Shown here one piece after another: positions 18,337 to 26,875 of a stretch of DNA of 64,000 bases. The notes beneath the pieces are model-generated. The model had not been told where the DNA came from, did not search any database, and saw nothing but the letters and a program-made list of their open reading frames with translations. Each line of letters opens with the position of its first letter. Within the stretch, counting starts at the first letter, position 1. The DNA is taken from assembly GCA_963790075.1 (NCBI GenBank), contig CAWBNG010000004.1, positions 1,240,001-1,304,000 of the forward strand, in the 5' to 3' direction. Position numbers and translations under genes: made by a program. This DNA comes from CAYOUV01 sp963790075 (lineage in GTDB: Bacteria > Chloroflexota > Anaerolineae > Anaerolineales > Villigracilaceae).

Positions 18337-19704
18337 TTAGCTCCCCACAAAGATGATCTGGTACAGTAAGAATAGATTGAGAGCCACGATCAACGCGGCA
18401 ACAATGCTGGCAATCAGGGTAGTAACGCGGCGATTGACCAAGACTCCCATGAGATCGCGCCTGGCCGTGAAAAACACCAGTGGAATGATCGCAAATGGCA
18501 ATCCAAAGCTCAAAACCACTTGACTAAGTACAAGCGTGGTAGTCGGGTCGAAACGTAAGCCAATCACGATAAATGATGGAATCATCGTCATCAAGCGTCG
18601 GATCCACATTGGGATTTTACGATGGATGAAGCCTTGCATGATGACTTGGCCTGCCATCGTACCCACAGTAGATGAAGAGTGCCCTGAGGCCAACAAAGAG
18701 ATTGCAAAGACAATGCTGGCTGCGCCTCCCAATAATGGAGTAAGAGTCCGGTAGGCTTCTTCGATCGTACCGATATTACTCAAACCATGAGTGAAGAAGG
18801 TCGAGGCTGCCATGATCAACATCGCTGCATTGACTAAGCCAGCGATCGACATCGCAATCAGGATGTCTGCCAATTCAAAGCGAAAAAGTCTCCGTAATTG
18901 ATGATCGTCATGCGTGGCGATTCTGCCTTGCATCAAACCGGAATGCAGGAAGATGGCGTGCGGCATGACGGTTGCACCTAGGATACCGGTTGCAAGCAGG
19001 ACGCTGTTGGTGTCGGAAAAGTACGGGACAACTGCGTGGTATGCTAAGAGGCCCCAGTCGGGTCTATCCAGAATGGTCTCAATCAAATAAGAAACGGCAA
19101 TTACACCAACCAATCCAATGATTAATGCTTCCAGGGGGCGGAAGCCGCTGTGCTCAAGTAATAAGACAACAAAGGTCAAGGCTCCCATCAGAATGGCTGG
19201 GATCAGCAGGTCCGGTAGGCCAGTTAAATTTCCGATTCTCTGGAAAATCCCAGGGATGAGCAGATAAATTCCCAAAGCTGCTCCGATAAACTCAGCCAAA
19301 TCGGTAGCCATGGCAACCATTTCCATCATGAGCCACATGCCAATCGAAGCCCAGCGAGGGTAGTGATCGCGCATCATTTCCGCCAGATTCTTCCCGGTAG
19401 CGATCCCTAATTTAGCGGACATAGTCTGGATCAGCATGGCCATCAGGTTACTGGCAACGATCACCCACAATAGTTCATAGCCGTATTTTGCTCCTGCCTG
19501 AATATTAGTCGCATAATTTCCGGGATCCAAGTAAGCAACCGATGCAATGAAGGCTGGACCGAGGAAGGGTAAAAGTCGCCCCAGGATGTTTTTTTTGCTT
19601 CGCCCCTCTAGTACTTCTCTGGCTGTCGAAACCGTATTGAAGTCGGCAGGTTTGACGATTTGTTCGCGATGCTCGCTTTTGGCTTTTTGGGAATTGTCTG
19701 CCAT
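18337..19704 (-). CDS. mntH: Nramp-family manganese/iron transporter MntH
   Basis: A 455-residue proton-coupled divalent metal importer of the Nramp family with about eleven membrane segments. The signature residues are intact: DPGN at 60-63 in the first segment and MPH at 247-249 in the sixth, which bind Mn(II)/Fe(II). The charged N-terminal extension of about 40 residues is longer than in typical MntH. The gene lies 22 bases after the membrane-anchored DtxR-like gene and two bases before the Usp gene, placing it under the DtxR-like operator at 21434-21462. Whether manganese or iron is preferred cannot be read from sequence. Confidence 0.94.
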   Translation of the reverse strand: MADNSQKAKSEHREQIVKPADFNTVSTAREVLEGRSKKNILGRLLPFLGPAFIASVAYLDPGNYATNIQAGAKYGYELLWVIVASNLMAMLIQTMSAKLGIATGKNLAEMMRDHYPRWASIGMWLMMEMVAMATDLAEFIGAALGIYLLIPGIFQRIGNLTGLPDLLIPAILMGALTFVVLLLEHSGFRPLEALIIGLVGVIAVSYLIETILDRPDWGLLAYHAVVPYFSDTNSVLLATGILGATVMPHAIFLHSGLMQGRIATHDDHQLRRLFRFELADILIAMSIAGLVNAAMLIMAASTFFTHGLSNIGTIEEAYRTLTPLLGGAASIVFAISLLASGHSSSTVGTMAGQVIMQGFIHRKIPMWIRRLMTMIPSFIVIGLRFDPTTTLVLSQVVLSFGLPFAIIPLVFFTARRDLMGVLVNRRVTTLIASIVAALIVALNLFLLYQIIFVGS

Positions 19705-19726
19705 TTTGTGCCTTAATTATTGTCTG

Positions 19727-20743
19727 TTATTTAATTTGTTTGGGCATAACCCAGATTTGTGCAGCCTGGTCGTTGCGCAAGGCAATCAGGGTCCCGCGAA
19801 TCCGGTAGGCGCGCGGTTCGCCAAAGAAATTCTTCAACTCCGGGTAGATCTCAGTCCCAGGTGTCAAGCCCAGGTCCAGAAAGCGCCGGCGGGTAAAGCC
19901 CTGGACCGCCTCGTCCAGGATGACGACCTCACCATGCTGGTCGTGTTTTAGTTCAGAGAGTGGGATGGCTTCGGAGGGCAAACCCACCTCCTGGGGGAGC
20001 GGCGCGACCTGCACATTGGCTGCCACAGCCGGGGCAAGGCGATATTCGCTCTCGCCATCGGACAAAATATATCTTTCCTGATCGGATTCGAGGATGCGGA
20101 TGGTCTGTCCGAGGCGCAGACCGGCCGCCAGGATTTGCTCAAATGCAATCGCTGGTTCATCCTCAAGGTGGATGATACGGGCCGGGCGATCGGTTTGCCA
20201 GTCTGTCAGCGGCTGGCCCTCCAGGGGGACGAGTTGCCCGTCGCGGGTAGGGATGGGATCGCCGTGCGGGTCAAGCGCGGGGTGCCCGAGTCGGGCGTCC
20301 AGTTCATTCAATTGAGCAGGGGACAGGTTGTGTTCGCGGCGATTGGCTTCCTTGTGAACGTTTGCAAGCGGCATGCGGGCTTCGTCAGCCAGATAACGCT
20401 CCCACAAACGATGAGCGCGGACGATGTGCATCGCCCAGCGTTCGCCTTCAGAGGTCAGGTGTAGTTGCATGCCGCGGTGTTCGATCAGATTCTGGGATTC
20501 CATGCGGGTAATGATCCGCATCACATCGGCTGCAGGCAGGTTCAGGATTCCCGCCAGGGATTCGGGTGAGGCGTGGCGCCCTTGTTGTTCGCGGTCAAGC
20601 AGATGTTTGAGAGCGTCCTCCACCTGTTCGCGGCGGCGCAAGTCTCGCCAATCAACGATGCGCGTGTACAAACCATAGCGTGGTAAAAAGATTATCAGCA
20701 GCAATACGGCTAATAGAATAAGAAACCAGGTAAACAGGGTCAT
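19727..20743 (-). CDS. Membrane-anchored DtxR-like regulator with FeoA-type domains
   Basis: This 338-residue protein starts with one hydrophobic helix (about residues 3-20), followed by a winged-helix domain (about 38-105), a DtxR-type dimerisation/metal domain (about 106-150), and two SH3-like FeoA-type segments (about 180-250 and 265-335). In the metal motif VHKEANRREH (129-138), H130, E137 and H138 are kept, but the DtxR cysteine position is Asn134. It overlaps the upstream canonical DtxR gene by four bases (ATGA). A membrane-tethered metalloregulator is unusual; it could bind DNA at the membrane or act as a sensor or partner of the Feo/Nramp transporters. The function is inferred. Confidence 0.8.
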   Translation of the reverse strand: MTLFTWFLILLAVLLLIIFLPRYGLYTRIVDWRDLRRREQVEDALKHLLDREQQGRHASPESLAGILNLPAADVMRIITRMESQNLIEHRGMQLHLTSEGERWAMHIVRAHRLWERYLADEARMPLANVHKEANRREHNLSPAQLNELDARLGHPALDPHGDPIPTRDGQLVPLEGQPLTDWQTDRPARIIHLEDEPAIAFEQILAAGLRLGQTIRILESDQERYILSDGESEYRLAPAVAANVQVAPLPQEVGLPSEAIPLSELKHDQHGEVVILDEAVQGFTRRRFLDLGLTPGTEIYPELKNFFGEPRAYRIRGTLIALRNDQAAQIWVMPKQIK

Positions 20744-21411
20744 TCAAATACCTCAACAAAAATTTGATTTGTAATGGCTGAGCCCAGCACCACGGGCTGG
20801 CTCTGGCCCTCGACCTGCAAGCGCAGATTCTCGTCGGATTCGATGAAATCCAGGATGGTCAGATGCGAACCGGGTTTTAATCCCAGATTATCCAATCGGC
20901 GCAGCAGCGCCGGGTCTTCGTCGTGTACGCGCATAATGGTGGCGCTTTGTGGGGGACGCAGGACTGACAGAGGCAGGTCCCTATCAAGCGGCATGACCAA
21001 TTCAAGCGTGGGGATGGGTGCGCCATGCGGATCGCGGACCGGGTTTCCCAGATGTTCGGCGATGCGGGCTTCCAAACCCTCCGAGATGACGTGCTCCAGA
21101 CGGCAGGCCTCATCGTGGACTTCATCCCAGGTGTAGCCGAGAGCCTCGACAAGATAGGTCTCCAGCAGGCGATGGTGGCGGATGACTTCCAAGGCCGCCC
21201 GTTCACCAGCGGGTGTCAATTGCACACCGTGGTGTTTGCGGTATACGATTGGAGCTGGGTCGGTTGCGGCCAGGCGTTGTAACATACCTGTCACGGAGGC
21301 CGGTGCGATCTCCAGCCTGGCAGCCAGGGCAGAAGTGGAAACCGTCCCTTCTTCGGTATTTAGATCGTAAATGGCTTTCAGGTAGTCCTGAATGGATTGC
21401 GTAAGTGTCAT
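20740..21411 (-). CDS. DtxR/IdeR/MntR-family metal-dependent repressor
   Basis: A 223-residue three-domain DtxR-family repressor: winged helix (about 1-70), dimerisation/metal domain (about 71-140) and FeoA-like SH3 domain (about 150-223). The metal ligands mix two subtypes: D9 is at the position of MntR Asp8 (Met in DtxR), whereas C103 in HDEACRLEH matches the DtxR cysteine, followed by E106 and H107. I chose ATG 21411; an in-frame TTG at 21441 would lie inside the operator and is less likely. The gene heads the metal operon and is probably autoregulated through the palindrome just upstream. Fe(II) versus Mn(II) specificity is open. Confidence 0.92.
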   Translation of the reverse strand: MTLTQSIQDYLKAIYDLNTEEGTVSTSALAARLEIAPASVTGMLQRLAATDPAPIVYRKHHGVQLTPAGERAALEVIRHHRLLETYLVEALGYTWDEVHDEACRLEHVISEGLEARIAEHLGNPVRDPHGAPIPTLELVMPLDRDLPLSVLRPPQSATIMRVHDEDPALLRRLDNLGLKPGSHLTILDFIESDENLRLQVEGQSQPVVLGSAITNQIFVEVFE

Positions 21412-21433
21412 TTCATGCGTGTTAGAGGTAAAA

Positions 21434-21462
21434 TTAGGCAAGACTAAATTAGTCTAACCTAA
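21434..21462. promoter_or_regulatory. DtxR/IdeR-type operator of the metal operon
   Basis: A 29-base palindrome from TTAGG to CCTAA with 14-base arms matching at 12 of 14 positions around a central A. Each half resembles the DtxR/IdeR consensus TTAGGTTAGSCTAACCTAA: the right-hand 19 bases match at about 15 positions and the left-hand 19 at about 13, so two overlapping sites are possible. It lies 23 bases upstream of the chosen repressor start, the expected place for metal-dependent autoregulation. Confidence 0.82.
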
Positions 21463-21466
21463 AAAT

Positions 21467-21495
21467 AAAGCCGAGTCAAGAGGCGACTCGACTTT
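21467..21495 (-). terminator. Terminator after the E1 alpha/beta operon
   Basis: Arms 21467-21477 and 21485-21495 form an 11-bp stem with one wobble pair; on the minus strand it is followed by TTTATTTTT. It lies between the E1 beta stop and the metal-operon operator. Confidence 0.75.
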
Positions 21496-21515
21496 GTCAA
21501 ATTCATAGTCGTTAT

Positions 21516-22523
21516 TTACGCAAGCTTCAATGCCGCCTCGACAATCCGTTCAACGTTTGGCAGGGTTTGAGCCTCCAGATAACGAGCGTAAGGGATTGTG
21601 GTCCGGGTGCAGACACGGGAAAACTTGACTGAAATGCCTGCCTCCAGCACGATCGCGGCCAGTTCGCCGGACAAACCGAAGGCTTCATAGTCCTCATCGA
21701 CGACCAGCAGGCATCCAGAATGGGAGATGGCATCGCAAACGGTTTCCTTGTCGAGTGGGGCAACGCTGCGTAAATCCACTACGCTGGCTGACACACCCTG
21801 TTCCTGCAGGAGCTGTGCGGCTTGGATGGACCGGTGCAGGCTGACTCCCAGGCTGACGATGGTTAGGTCGCTGCCAGAGCGCCGTATCACAGCTTTGCCG
21901 AAAGGTAACGGCTCCCACTTTTGGGGGACCTTACCGCGTATTCCATCTTCCGGAACATCAAACCGGATGGTCTGGCGCCCGCCAGAGCCTAAAAATTCCA
22001 GGAATGACTCGGAGAGTAGTTTGTGTTCCATGAAGATGACCGGCCCCTCGTTTTGCAGCGCAGCCAGCATCAATCCGCCGGCGTCAGCGGGAGTCGATGG
22101 CACGACCACCGACAGACCGGGGATGTGCGCCAGCCAGCCCCACAGGGATTGCCCATGCTGTCCGCCGTCACCGTAACCTCCGCCGCAGGGTGTGCGCACA
22201 ACCAGCGGAACGCTCCATTGACCCCCTGAAAAAGTCTCGTTTTTTGCGGCATGATTGAGCAGCGCATCCATGGTCACTCCCAGAAAATCGACCATGTAGA
22301 CTTCGACCACCGGGCGCAATCCTGCCATGGCGGCCGTCACACCTGCGCCTAAAAAAGCACTCTCGCTGATCGGAGTCCCGCGTATGCGTTTGGGGCCGAA
22401 ACGCGTCAGTAAATTGCGACGCAGAAGCGGCACATCCTCGCCGTAAACAATGATGCGCGAGTCGGTCGCCATAGCCTGGCCGAGCGCATCGTCAATCGCT
22501 TCGCTAAAGTACATGGTTTTCAT
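21516..22523 (-). CDS. 2-oxoacid (pyruvate/acetoin-type) dehydrogenase E1 component, beta subunit
   Basis: A 335-residue transketolase-type beta subunit: pyrimidine-binding domain with GEDV and the ISESAFLGAGVTAAMAGLRP block, a loop rich in Gly (CGGGYGDGGQHGQS), and the C-terminal transketolase domain (about 200-330) that contacts E2. With the alpha subunit it would decarboxylate a 2-oxo acid using thiamine diphosphate. The start overlaps the alpha stop by four bases (ATGA), guaranteeing coupled synthesis. No E2 lipoyl acyltransferase or E3 gene is adjacent, so the rest of the complex must lie elsewhere or the pair works differently. Confidence 0.93.
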   Translation of the reverse strand: MKTMYFSEAIDDALGQAMATDSRIIVYGEDVPLLRRNLLTRFGPKRIRGTPISESAFLGAGVTAAMAGLRPVVEVYMVDFLGVTMDALLNHAAKNETFSGGQWSVPLVVRTPCGGGYGDGGQHGQSLWGWLAHIPGLSVVVPSTPADAGGLMLAALQNEGPVIFMEHKLLSESFLEFLGSGGRQTIRFDVPEDGIRGKVPQKWEPLPFGKAVIRRSGSDLTIVSLGVSLHRSIQAAQLLQEQGVSASVVDLRSVAPLDKETVCDAISHSGCLLVVDEDYEAFGLSGELAAIVLEAGISVKFSRVCTRTTIPYARYLEAQTLPNVERIVEAALKLA

Positions 22524-23560
22524 GCGGCACGCTCCTCGCTCGTGTTTGCCAGAACGCTTTGCAAGATTTCACGCACTTCCAGCTCGATTTCATCTTCCAG
22601 CTCGCGCAGGCGCTCAGGATCGCCCTGTAATTCCAGGCGTGCGCGTATCACAGGATCGTTTTCGCTCTCACGGCGCGGATCACGGAAGGTTTTTAGCATG
22701 GAGGCGAAAACGGACCCAAGGCCGGGCAGGCGCTCGAAAAACGTGGTCCCCTCCCGGCTTAGGAAGGAGCGCATCAGCGGCGCAGCAATTCCGGGAATTT
22801 CACGCATGGGATTGCGAATCGCGCGGATCAACTGGAAGCCCAGGAAGTGGCCTTCCAAGTGGACGCAGGTGGCATGCAGGAAAGCTGGTCCCTCTCCGCT
22901 GCGGGCGCCAAGGAGAGCTGTCTCAGCCGCCTGCCAGACGGTTTGCACGTCACGGCCATCGGCTTCGAAGGCTTTCAAGCCCATCGCCCTGGCTCGGTCA
23001 GCGAGATTTCCGCCGGTCACGCTGGCGGAGTCGGTCGTGATGGCCCAGTTATCGTCCTTGCAGACAAACAGGACCGGCAGTTTCCAGGCGGCAGCCAGGT
23101 TGAAGGCTTCCATCAGCATGCCCTGGTTCATCGCGCCATCCCCAAAGAATGCGACCGCCACTTTCCCAGGACGAAGGTATTGGGCAGCCAGTGCGAAGCC
23201 GGCTGCGGCCGGTCCTGAGGCACCGACGATCCCCGATGAAGCCGCCAGCTTGGATTTGGAGAACAAGTGCATGTGTCCGCCCTGGCCACCGCTCAAGCCG
23301 TCCGGGTGACCGAGCATTTCCTGCAGCAGTCGGACCGGGTCTACGCCGCGCATCAACATGGCAGACGTGGCGCGATGGTCGAGCGCCAACGCGTCGCCAT
23401 CCCCAAGTTGTGGAACGATCCCGGCAATGACGCCCTCTTCTCCGGTCCCCAGGTGCATTTCGCCGGAGATCAAGCCGTCCTTCCAGATTTGCATGACGGC
23501 TTCTTCATAAAGACGGCTTTTAAGCATCAGGCGATAAAGGAACCATACGTCCGGTTGCAT
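22520..23560 (-). CDS. 2-oxoacid (pyruvate/acetoin-type) dehydrogenase E1 component, alpha subunit
   Basis: A 346-residue thiamine-diphosphate-binding E1 alpha subunit. The ThDP motif begins GDGAMNQG and ends in KDDNWAI; the HRATSAMLMRG and GGQGGHMHL segments match the acetoin/pyruvate dehydrogenase group. A charged C-terminal tail of about 50 residues (rich in Glu and Arg) is longer than usual. Translation starts at ATG 23560 behind AAAGGAGG. It is first in a two-gene unit with E1 beta. Which oxo acid is used (pyruvate, acetoin or branched-chain) cannot be decided from sequence alone. Confidence 0.93.
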   Translation of the reverse strand: MQPDVWFLYRLMLKSRLYEEAVMQIWKDGLISGEMHLGTGEEGVIAGIVPQLGDGDALALDHRATSAMLMRGVDPVRLLQEMLGHPDGLSGGQGGHMHLFSKSKLAASSGIVGASGPAAAGFALAAQYLRPGKVAVAFFGDGAMNQGMLMEAFNLAAAWKLPVLFVCKDDNWAITTDSASVTGGNLADRARAMGLKAFEADGRDVQTVWQAAETALLGARSGEGPAFLHATCVHLEGHFLGFQLIRAIRNPMREIPGIAAPLMRSFLSREGTTFFERLPGLGSVFASMLKTFRDPRRESENDPVIRARLELQGDPERLRELEDEIELEVREILQSVLANTSEERAA

Positions 23561-23591
23561 CCCCGCCTCCTTTGGCTAACTTATCGGAGAA

Positions 23592-24029
23592 CTACTTGAA
23601 AAATTCGCGACGATTTCGCCAGGTCAGGGTGATCAATACCGGCCCCAGCAGAAGCAACAGGATAACGATCACCAGCTCGGTAGCGGCCTCCGGTGTAAAC
23701 GGCACGAACATATTATGTTCCAGATCGTAGAGCAGGTCCATCAAACCGAGGAACAGTCCCGCACCGCCGGCCAGCAGTATGAACAGAAAGCCCCAGTCGC
23801 GCATCTTCCACAGACCGATCACGCCGATCAGGGCTGCGAAAGCCACCCAGCCATCTGCCAGCGGAAATGCCTGCTCAAAATTCACGTAAATCTGGTAATC
23901 GGCTGCCTCTGGGGTCCGCGCCTGGATGAATTGCGGGGCAGAGAACCAGGTCACCCAATAAAGGATGATCGCCAGGATGGCAAAAATGCCAATTCCAATC
24001 GCAATATTAATTTCTCGCGGTCGTTTCAT
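23592..24029 (-). CDS. Four-helix membrane protein, unknown function
   Basis: A 145-residue protein with four predicted membrane helices (about 9-29, 58-75, 80-98, 114-135) and a short basic C-terminus. I do not recognise a family. It begins 11 bases after the stop of the hydrolase gene at 24041-25444 and ends 31 bases before E1 alpha, so it may share a transcript with both. It could be an accessory to the membrane-anchored hydrolase, by position only. Confidence 0.7.
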   Translation of the reverse strand: MKRPREINIAIGIGIFAILAIILYWVTWFSAPQFIQARTPEAADYQIYVNFEQAFPLADGWVAFAALIGVIGLWKMRDWGFLFILLAGGAGLFLGLMDLLYDLEHNMFVPFTPEAATELVIVILLLLLGPVLITLTWRNRREFFK

Positions 24030-24040
24030 CGTCTAACTCC

Positions 24041-25444
24041 TCAATGATCGTAGCGCACTTCCGGATAAAAACGCGACGGTCCGTCAAATAGCGAAGTATT
24101 TTGGCTCTTTAGGGTCGCCGCAAAGAAAGCGCGTTCGTAGTCGATTGTGATTTGCTCGGCGCGCTTTCCGTTCAGCGGTCCTTTCAGACCGAGCTGGTGT
24201 GCCAGTGGCGACAACATCGGTAAGTCACTTAAATCATAGTGTGATGTGCCGAGAATTGTGACGACCCGATCGGAGGGCGGCAGGTGCGAATATAACTGCT
24301 CGAATAAACGCGTGTTCTTTTCGGTCGGAAAAGCCTCACTGAAGATGAACAGGAAGGGTTGTTGCAGGCCGCTGTTTAGCACTGACTCGGAAACGGGAGT
24401 CATGAAAGCGTCCAACGTCAACCCGGCCTTGCAGCGCGGATCAGTCCCGCAGAATTGGATCGTCGCCCCGCCACCTGTCGAGTGGCCGAAAACGCCGACC
24501 CTTTCCAGATCGAGCATTCCGGTGAAATGTCCATCGGGATCGTTGGCGTTTAATCTGGTCAGATAGTCCAATGCGTAGGATAAATCGTCGGACCACTGGT
24601 TCACCAGCTGGCGGGCAGCGGCATCGTATTCTGCTTCTGGAGCACCTTTAGGCAGCGCCTTGGGATTGTTATAAGCCACTTGACCGTCCGGGAAAACCGT
24701 CACGACTGCGCCATAAGTGTGTTCCATGGCCACCACAATGTAGCCGTAGCTGGCCAGTTCCTGCATTTGGTAAGTATTCTGGGCGCGGAAGCCGTTCCAG
24801 CCATGTGAAAATAGCAGTACTGGATAAGGGCCAGCCTCAGTCAGAGGCGTGGCGTTTAGGTAGGATGAAGTCTTGACCAGGGTCAGGTGATCGAGGAAGA
24901 AATGCGGCAGCTTGAGATAATCGGCGATGCCTGGTGCGACGATCCTGGCATCCGGCATCCAGGGCGCGCGTTGGTCGTTCGGCCCAGGCTGAGCGGGATA
25001 CCAGACTTGCAGCATGTATTTGCGGGGCTCATCGGTTCCAGAATACAATTCCCGGCGGGAGTTGTCGGTCAGCACGAAGGTGGTTGTGCCAACCGGATAA
25101 GGACCGGATGGTTGCGGAACATGCGGGACCGGCAGCAGAATTGGCAATGCCGTTGCAAAGGTCAAAACGATCAATCCAAGCGTCGAACCGGTTATCGTTC
25201 CCCGAGGGGAAATATGTGCTGGACGAAACAGGCTGATGCCTGCGACCAGGGCAGTGATCGCGACAATTACATAGATGGGAATCATCTGCCAGCGGTATTT
25301 CTCCACCAGCAGGTGTACTGGCGTCAGGGTAACCGCCAGGAGCGGCAGGGCGGCAGCGTAGGCCGGTCGCTTGGCGCGGGTCAAGATGGGCCACAGAAAA
25401 TAGGCTGCGAGCAAGGCGGGAATGATGATTTCAAGCGGTCTCAT
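24041..25444 (-). CDS. Membrane-anchored PAF-acetylhydrolase-like alpha/beta hydrolase
   Basis: A 467-residue protein with three N-terminal membrane helices (about residues 1-100) followed by a hydrolase domain. The nucleophile elbow GHSTGG is near residue 320, the oxyanion segment FSHGWNG near 210, and the catalytic His probably in GTSHYDLSD near 405. The arrangement matches platelet-activating-factor acetylhydrolase/lipase-like esterases, so a short-chain phospholipid or ester substrate outside the membrane is plausible. AGGAG lies five bases before the ATG. Family assignment is good; substrate is not known. Confidence 0.83.
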   Translation of the reverse strand: MRPLEIIIPALLAAYFLWPILTRAKRPAYAAALPLLAVTLTPVHLLVEKYRWQMIPIYVIVAITALVAGISLFRPAHISPRGTITGSTLGLIVLTFATALPILLPVPHVPQPSGPYPVGTTTFVLTDNSRRELYSGTDEPRKYMLQVWYPAQPGPNDQRAPWMPDARIVAPGIADYLKLPHFFLDHLTLVKTSSYLNATPLTEAGPYPVLLFSHGWNGFRAQNTYQMQELASYGYIVVAMEHTYGAVVTVFPDGQVAYNNPKALPKGAPEAEYDAAARQLVNQWSDDLSYALDYLTRLNANDPDGHFTGMLDLERVGVFGHSTGGGATIQFCGTDPRCKAGLTLDAFMTPVSESVLNSGLQQPFLFIFSEAFPTEKNTRLFEQLYSHLPPSDRVVTILGTSHYDLSDLPMLSPLAHQLGLKGPLNGKRAEQITIDYERAFFAATLKSQNTSLFDGPSRFYPEVRYDH

Positions 25445-25470
25445 ACATACTCCTGTTGCACGATTTGGTC

Positions 25471-26121
25471 TCAGGCCAGGGGTGCTACGGTGGCCCAGAC
25501 AGCGATGAAATGTGCGGCGGCGGCCAGCATGACGAAGATGTGCCAGACTTCATGGAAGCCAAACCAACCCGGTTTGAAATCCAAGATCTTGGTGATGTAA
25601 ACGACTGCACCGAGCGTATACGTCACACCGCCGATGATCAGCCAGATCAAGGCAGTCGTTGGCAAGGCAATCAGCATTTGCTGGATGGCGGCGATGCATA
25701 ACCAGCCCATCAGGATGTATACCCCCGCATTGACCCAGCGAGGTGCGCGGATGATGAATATCTTAACCCCTACGCCGATCAGCGCCAGCGACCAGATGAT
25801 GATCAACAAGCCCCACTTCCAAAAGCCGCTGAAGGCGTTGATGCAAAAAGGCGTATAGGTCCCGGCGATCAATAAATAGATGGCGGAATGGTCGATCTTG
25901 CGCAGGATTTCAATGACCTTGGGTGTGGAAATGGTCAGGTGATAGGTGGCACTGGCGGCGAACATGGTAATCAAGCTGACGCCGTAAACCACCAGGGAGG
26001 TTACTCTGGCCGTGTTTCCCCAGCCGATGATGATCAGTGCGATCAGTCCAAAAGCGGATGCGATAGCCGCGCCCAGGTGAGTCAGACCGCTGATAGGGTC
26101 ACGAAGTATATCAGAAAGCAT
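25471..26121 (-). CDS. Hemolysin III / PAQR family membrane protein
   Basis: A 216-residue seven-helix protein of the hemolysin III (YqfA/PAQR) family. The conserved metal-site residues are visible: the RDPISGLTHLGAA start, YHLT with a Ser/Thr-rich flank and DHSAIYLLIAGTYTPF in the middle, and HEVWHIFV with a following H near the C-terminus. Family members are zinc-containing ceramidase-like or membrane-homeostasis proteins; the bacterial role is poorly defined. It is transcribed with the genes on either side on the minus strand. Confidence 0.92.
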   Translation of the reverse strand: MLSDILRDPISGLTHLGAAIASAFGLIALIIIGWGNTARVTSLVVYGVSLITMFAASATYHLTISTPKVIEILRKIDHSAIYLLIAGTYTPFCINAFSGFWKWGLLIIIWSLALIGVGVKIFIIRAPRWVNAGVYILMGWLCIAAIQQMLIALPTTALIWLIIGGVTYTLGAVVYITKILDFKPGWFGFHEVWHIFVMLAAAAHFIAVWATVAPLA

Positions 26122-26153
26122 GCGAGTTCCTTCAATATGGCGATTTGGGTTTG

Positions 26154-26807
26154 TCAGGCTGGCTTGCGAGCCAGGATGATCAACAGCATACTTGATTTTA
26201 CATGAAGCTGTTCGATTTCCAGCTCGAATCCTGCTTTTTCAAACGGAAGTCTCAAGCGTTCAGCGACGACGTCTGCAGGGTCATTCGGAGCTTGTCCGGT
26301 AATGCGAAACAGGCCGGCTGCCAAGCGTTCCATCAGTCGCTGGCCGGTGATCCAGGCCGCAGGCAAAACGATCAGGCATCCACCGGGGACGATCACGCGC
26401 CAGCTTTCCGTCAATGTCCGCGAGTCGAATATATATTCGGAAGGGAAGGTCGCGAAGACAGAATTGAAGCTCTTGTCCGCACAGGGCAGACACTGGGCTA
26501 AACCGCGCACCAACCTGACATTCGCGTAACCACTATCTCGCAAGTGGCGTTTGGCCAGATGCCCCATTTGGCGCGATTCATCGAGCCCAAACGAGATCAA
26601 ACCCCGGCTGAGCAGGAGCGGCTGTAAATGTCCGGGTCCGTGTCCCAGTTCCAGCACGCGTGGACCTTCGATGTACGGCAAAACACATCCGGTCCAGTCA
26701 TTCCAGCGACCGAGCGAGACGGTTGCTGAGACGAGGTCGTAAGTCCGGGCCAGGGGATGGTAAAGCAAACGGAAGAAAGCGCGCAGTAGCGCAGCAAGCC
26801 AGCGCAT
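26154..26807 (-). CDS. Class I SAM-dependent methyltransferase
   Basis: A 217-residue Rossmann-fold methyltransferase. Motif I is LELGHGPGHL, with an acidic residue in the following strand (GLDESRQM) and a post-I segment CLPCADKSFNSVFATFPSEYIF typical of UbiE/COQ5-like enzymes. A partly hydrophobic N-terminus may associate with the membrane. The frame is open upstream to a GTG at 26837, but that codon lies inside the terminator hairpin of the preceding gene, so ATG 26807 is preferred. Substrate unknown. Confidence 0.85.
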   Translation of the reverse strand: MRWLAALLRAFFRLLYHPLARTYDLVSATVSLGRWNDWTGCVLPYIEGPRVLELGHGPGHLQPLLLSRGLISFGLDESRQMGHLAKRHLRDSGYANVRLVRGLAQCLPCADKSFNSVFATFPSEYIFDSRTLTESWRVIVPGGCLIVLPAAWITGQRLMERLAAGLFRITGQAPNDPADVVAERLRLPFEKAGFELEIEQLHVKSSMLLIILARKPA

Positions 26808-26823
26808 TTCAGGGCAACAAAAT

Positions 26824-26856
26824 AAGGGTTTGACCACCTGCAGTGATCAAACCCTT
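26824..26856 (-). terminator. Terminator after the YtxH-like gene
   Basis: A 14-bp stem with one mismatch (26824-26837 with 26843-26856), loop CTGCA, followed on the minus strand by a T-rich stretch. It sits 19 bases past the YtxH-like stop. Confidence 0.82.
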
Positions 26857-26875
26857 GCATGCAGACCGGATCAGG

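Noticed and set aside
21412..21441. TTG start for the DtxR-family repressor
   Set aside because: The TTG is within the operator palindrome, and the added residues do not match the family N-terminus.
26808..26837. GTG start for the methyltransferase
   Set aside because: The codon lies inside the left arm of a terminator hairpin; ATG 26807 is more credible.
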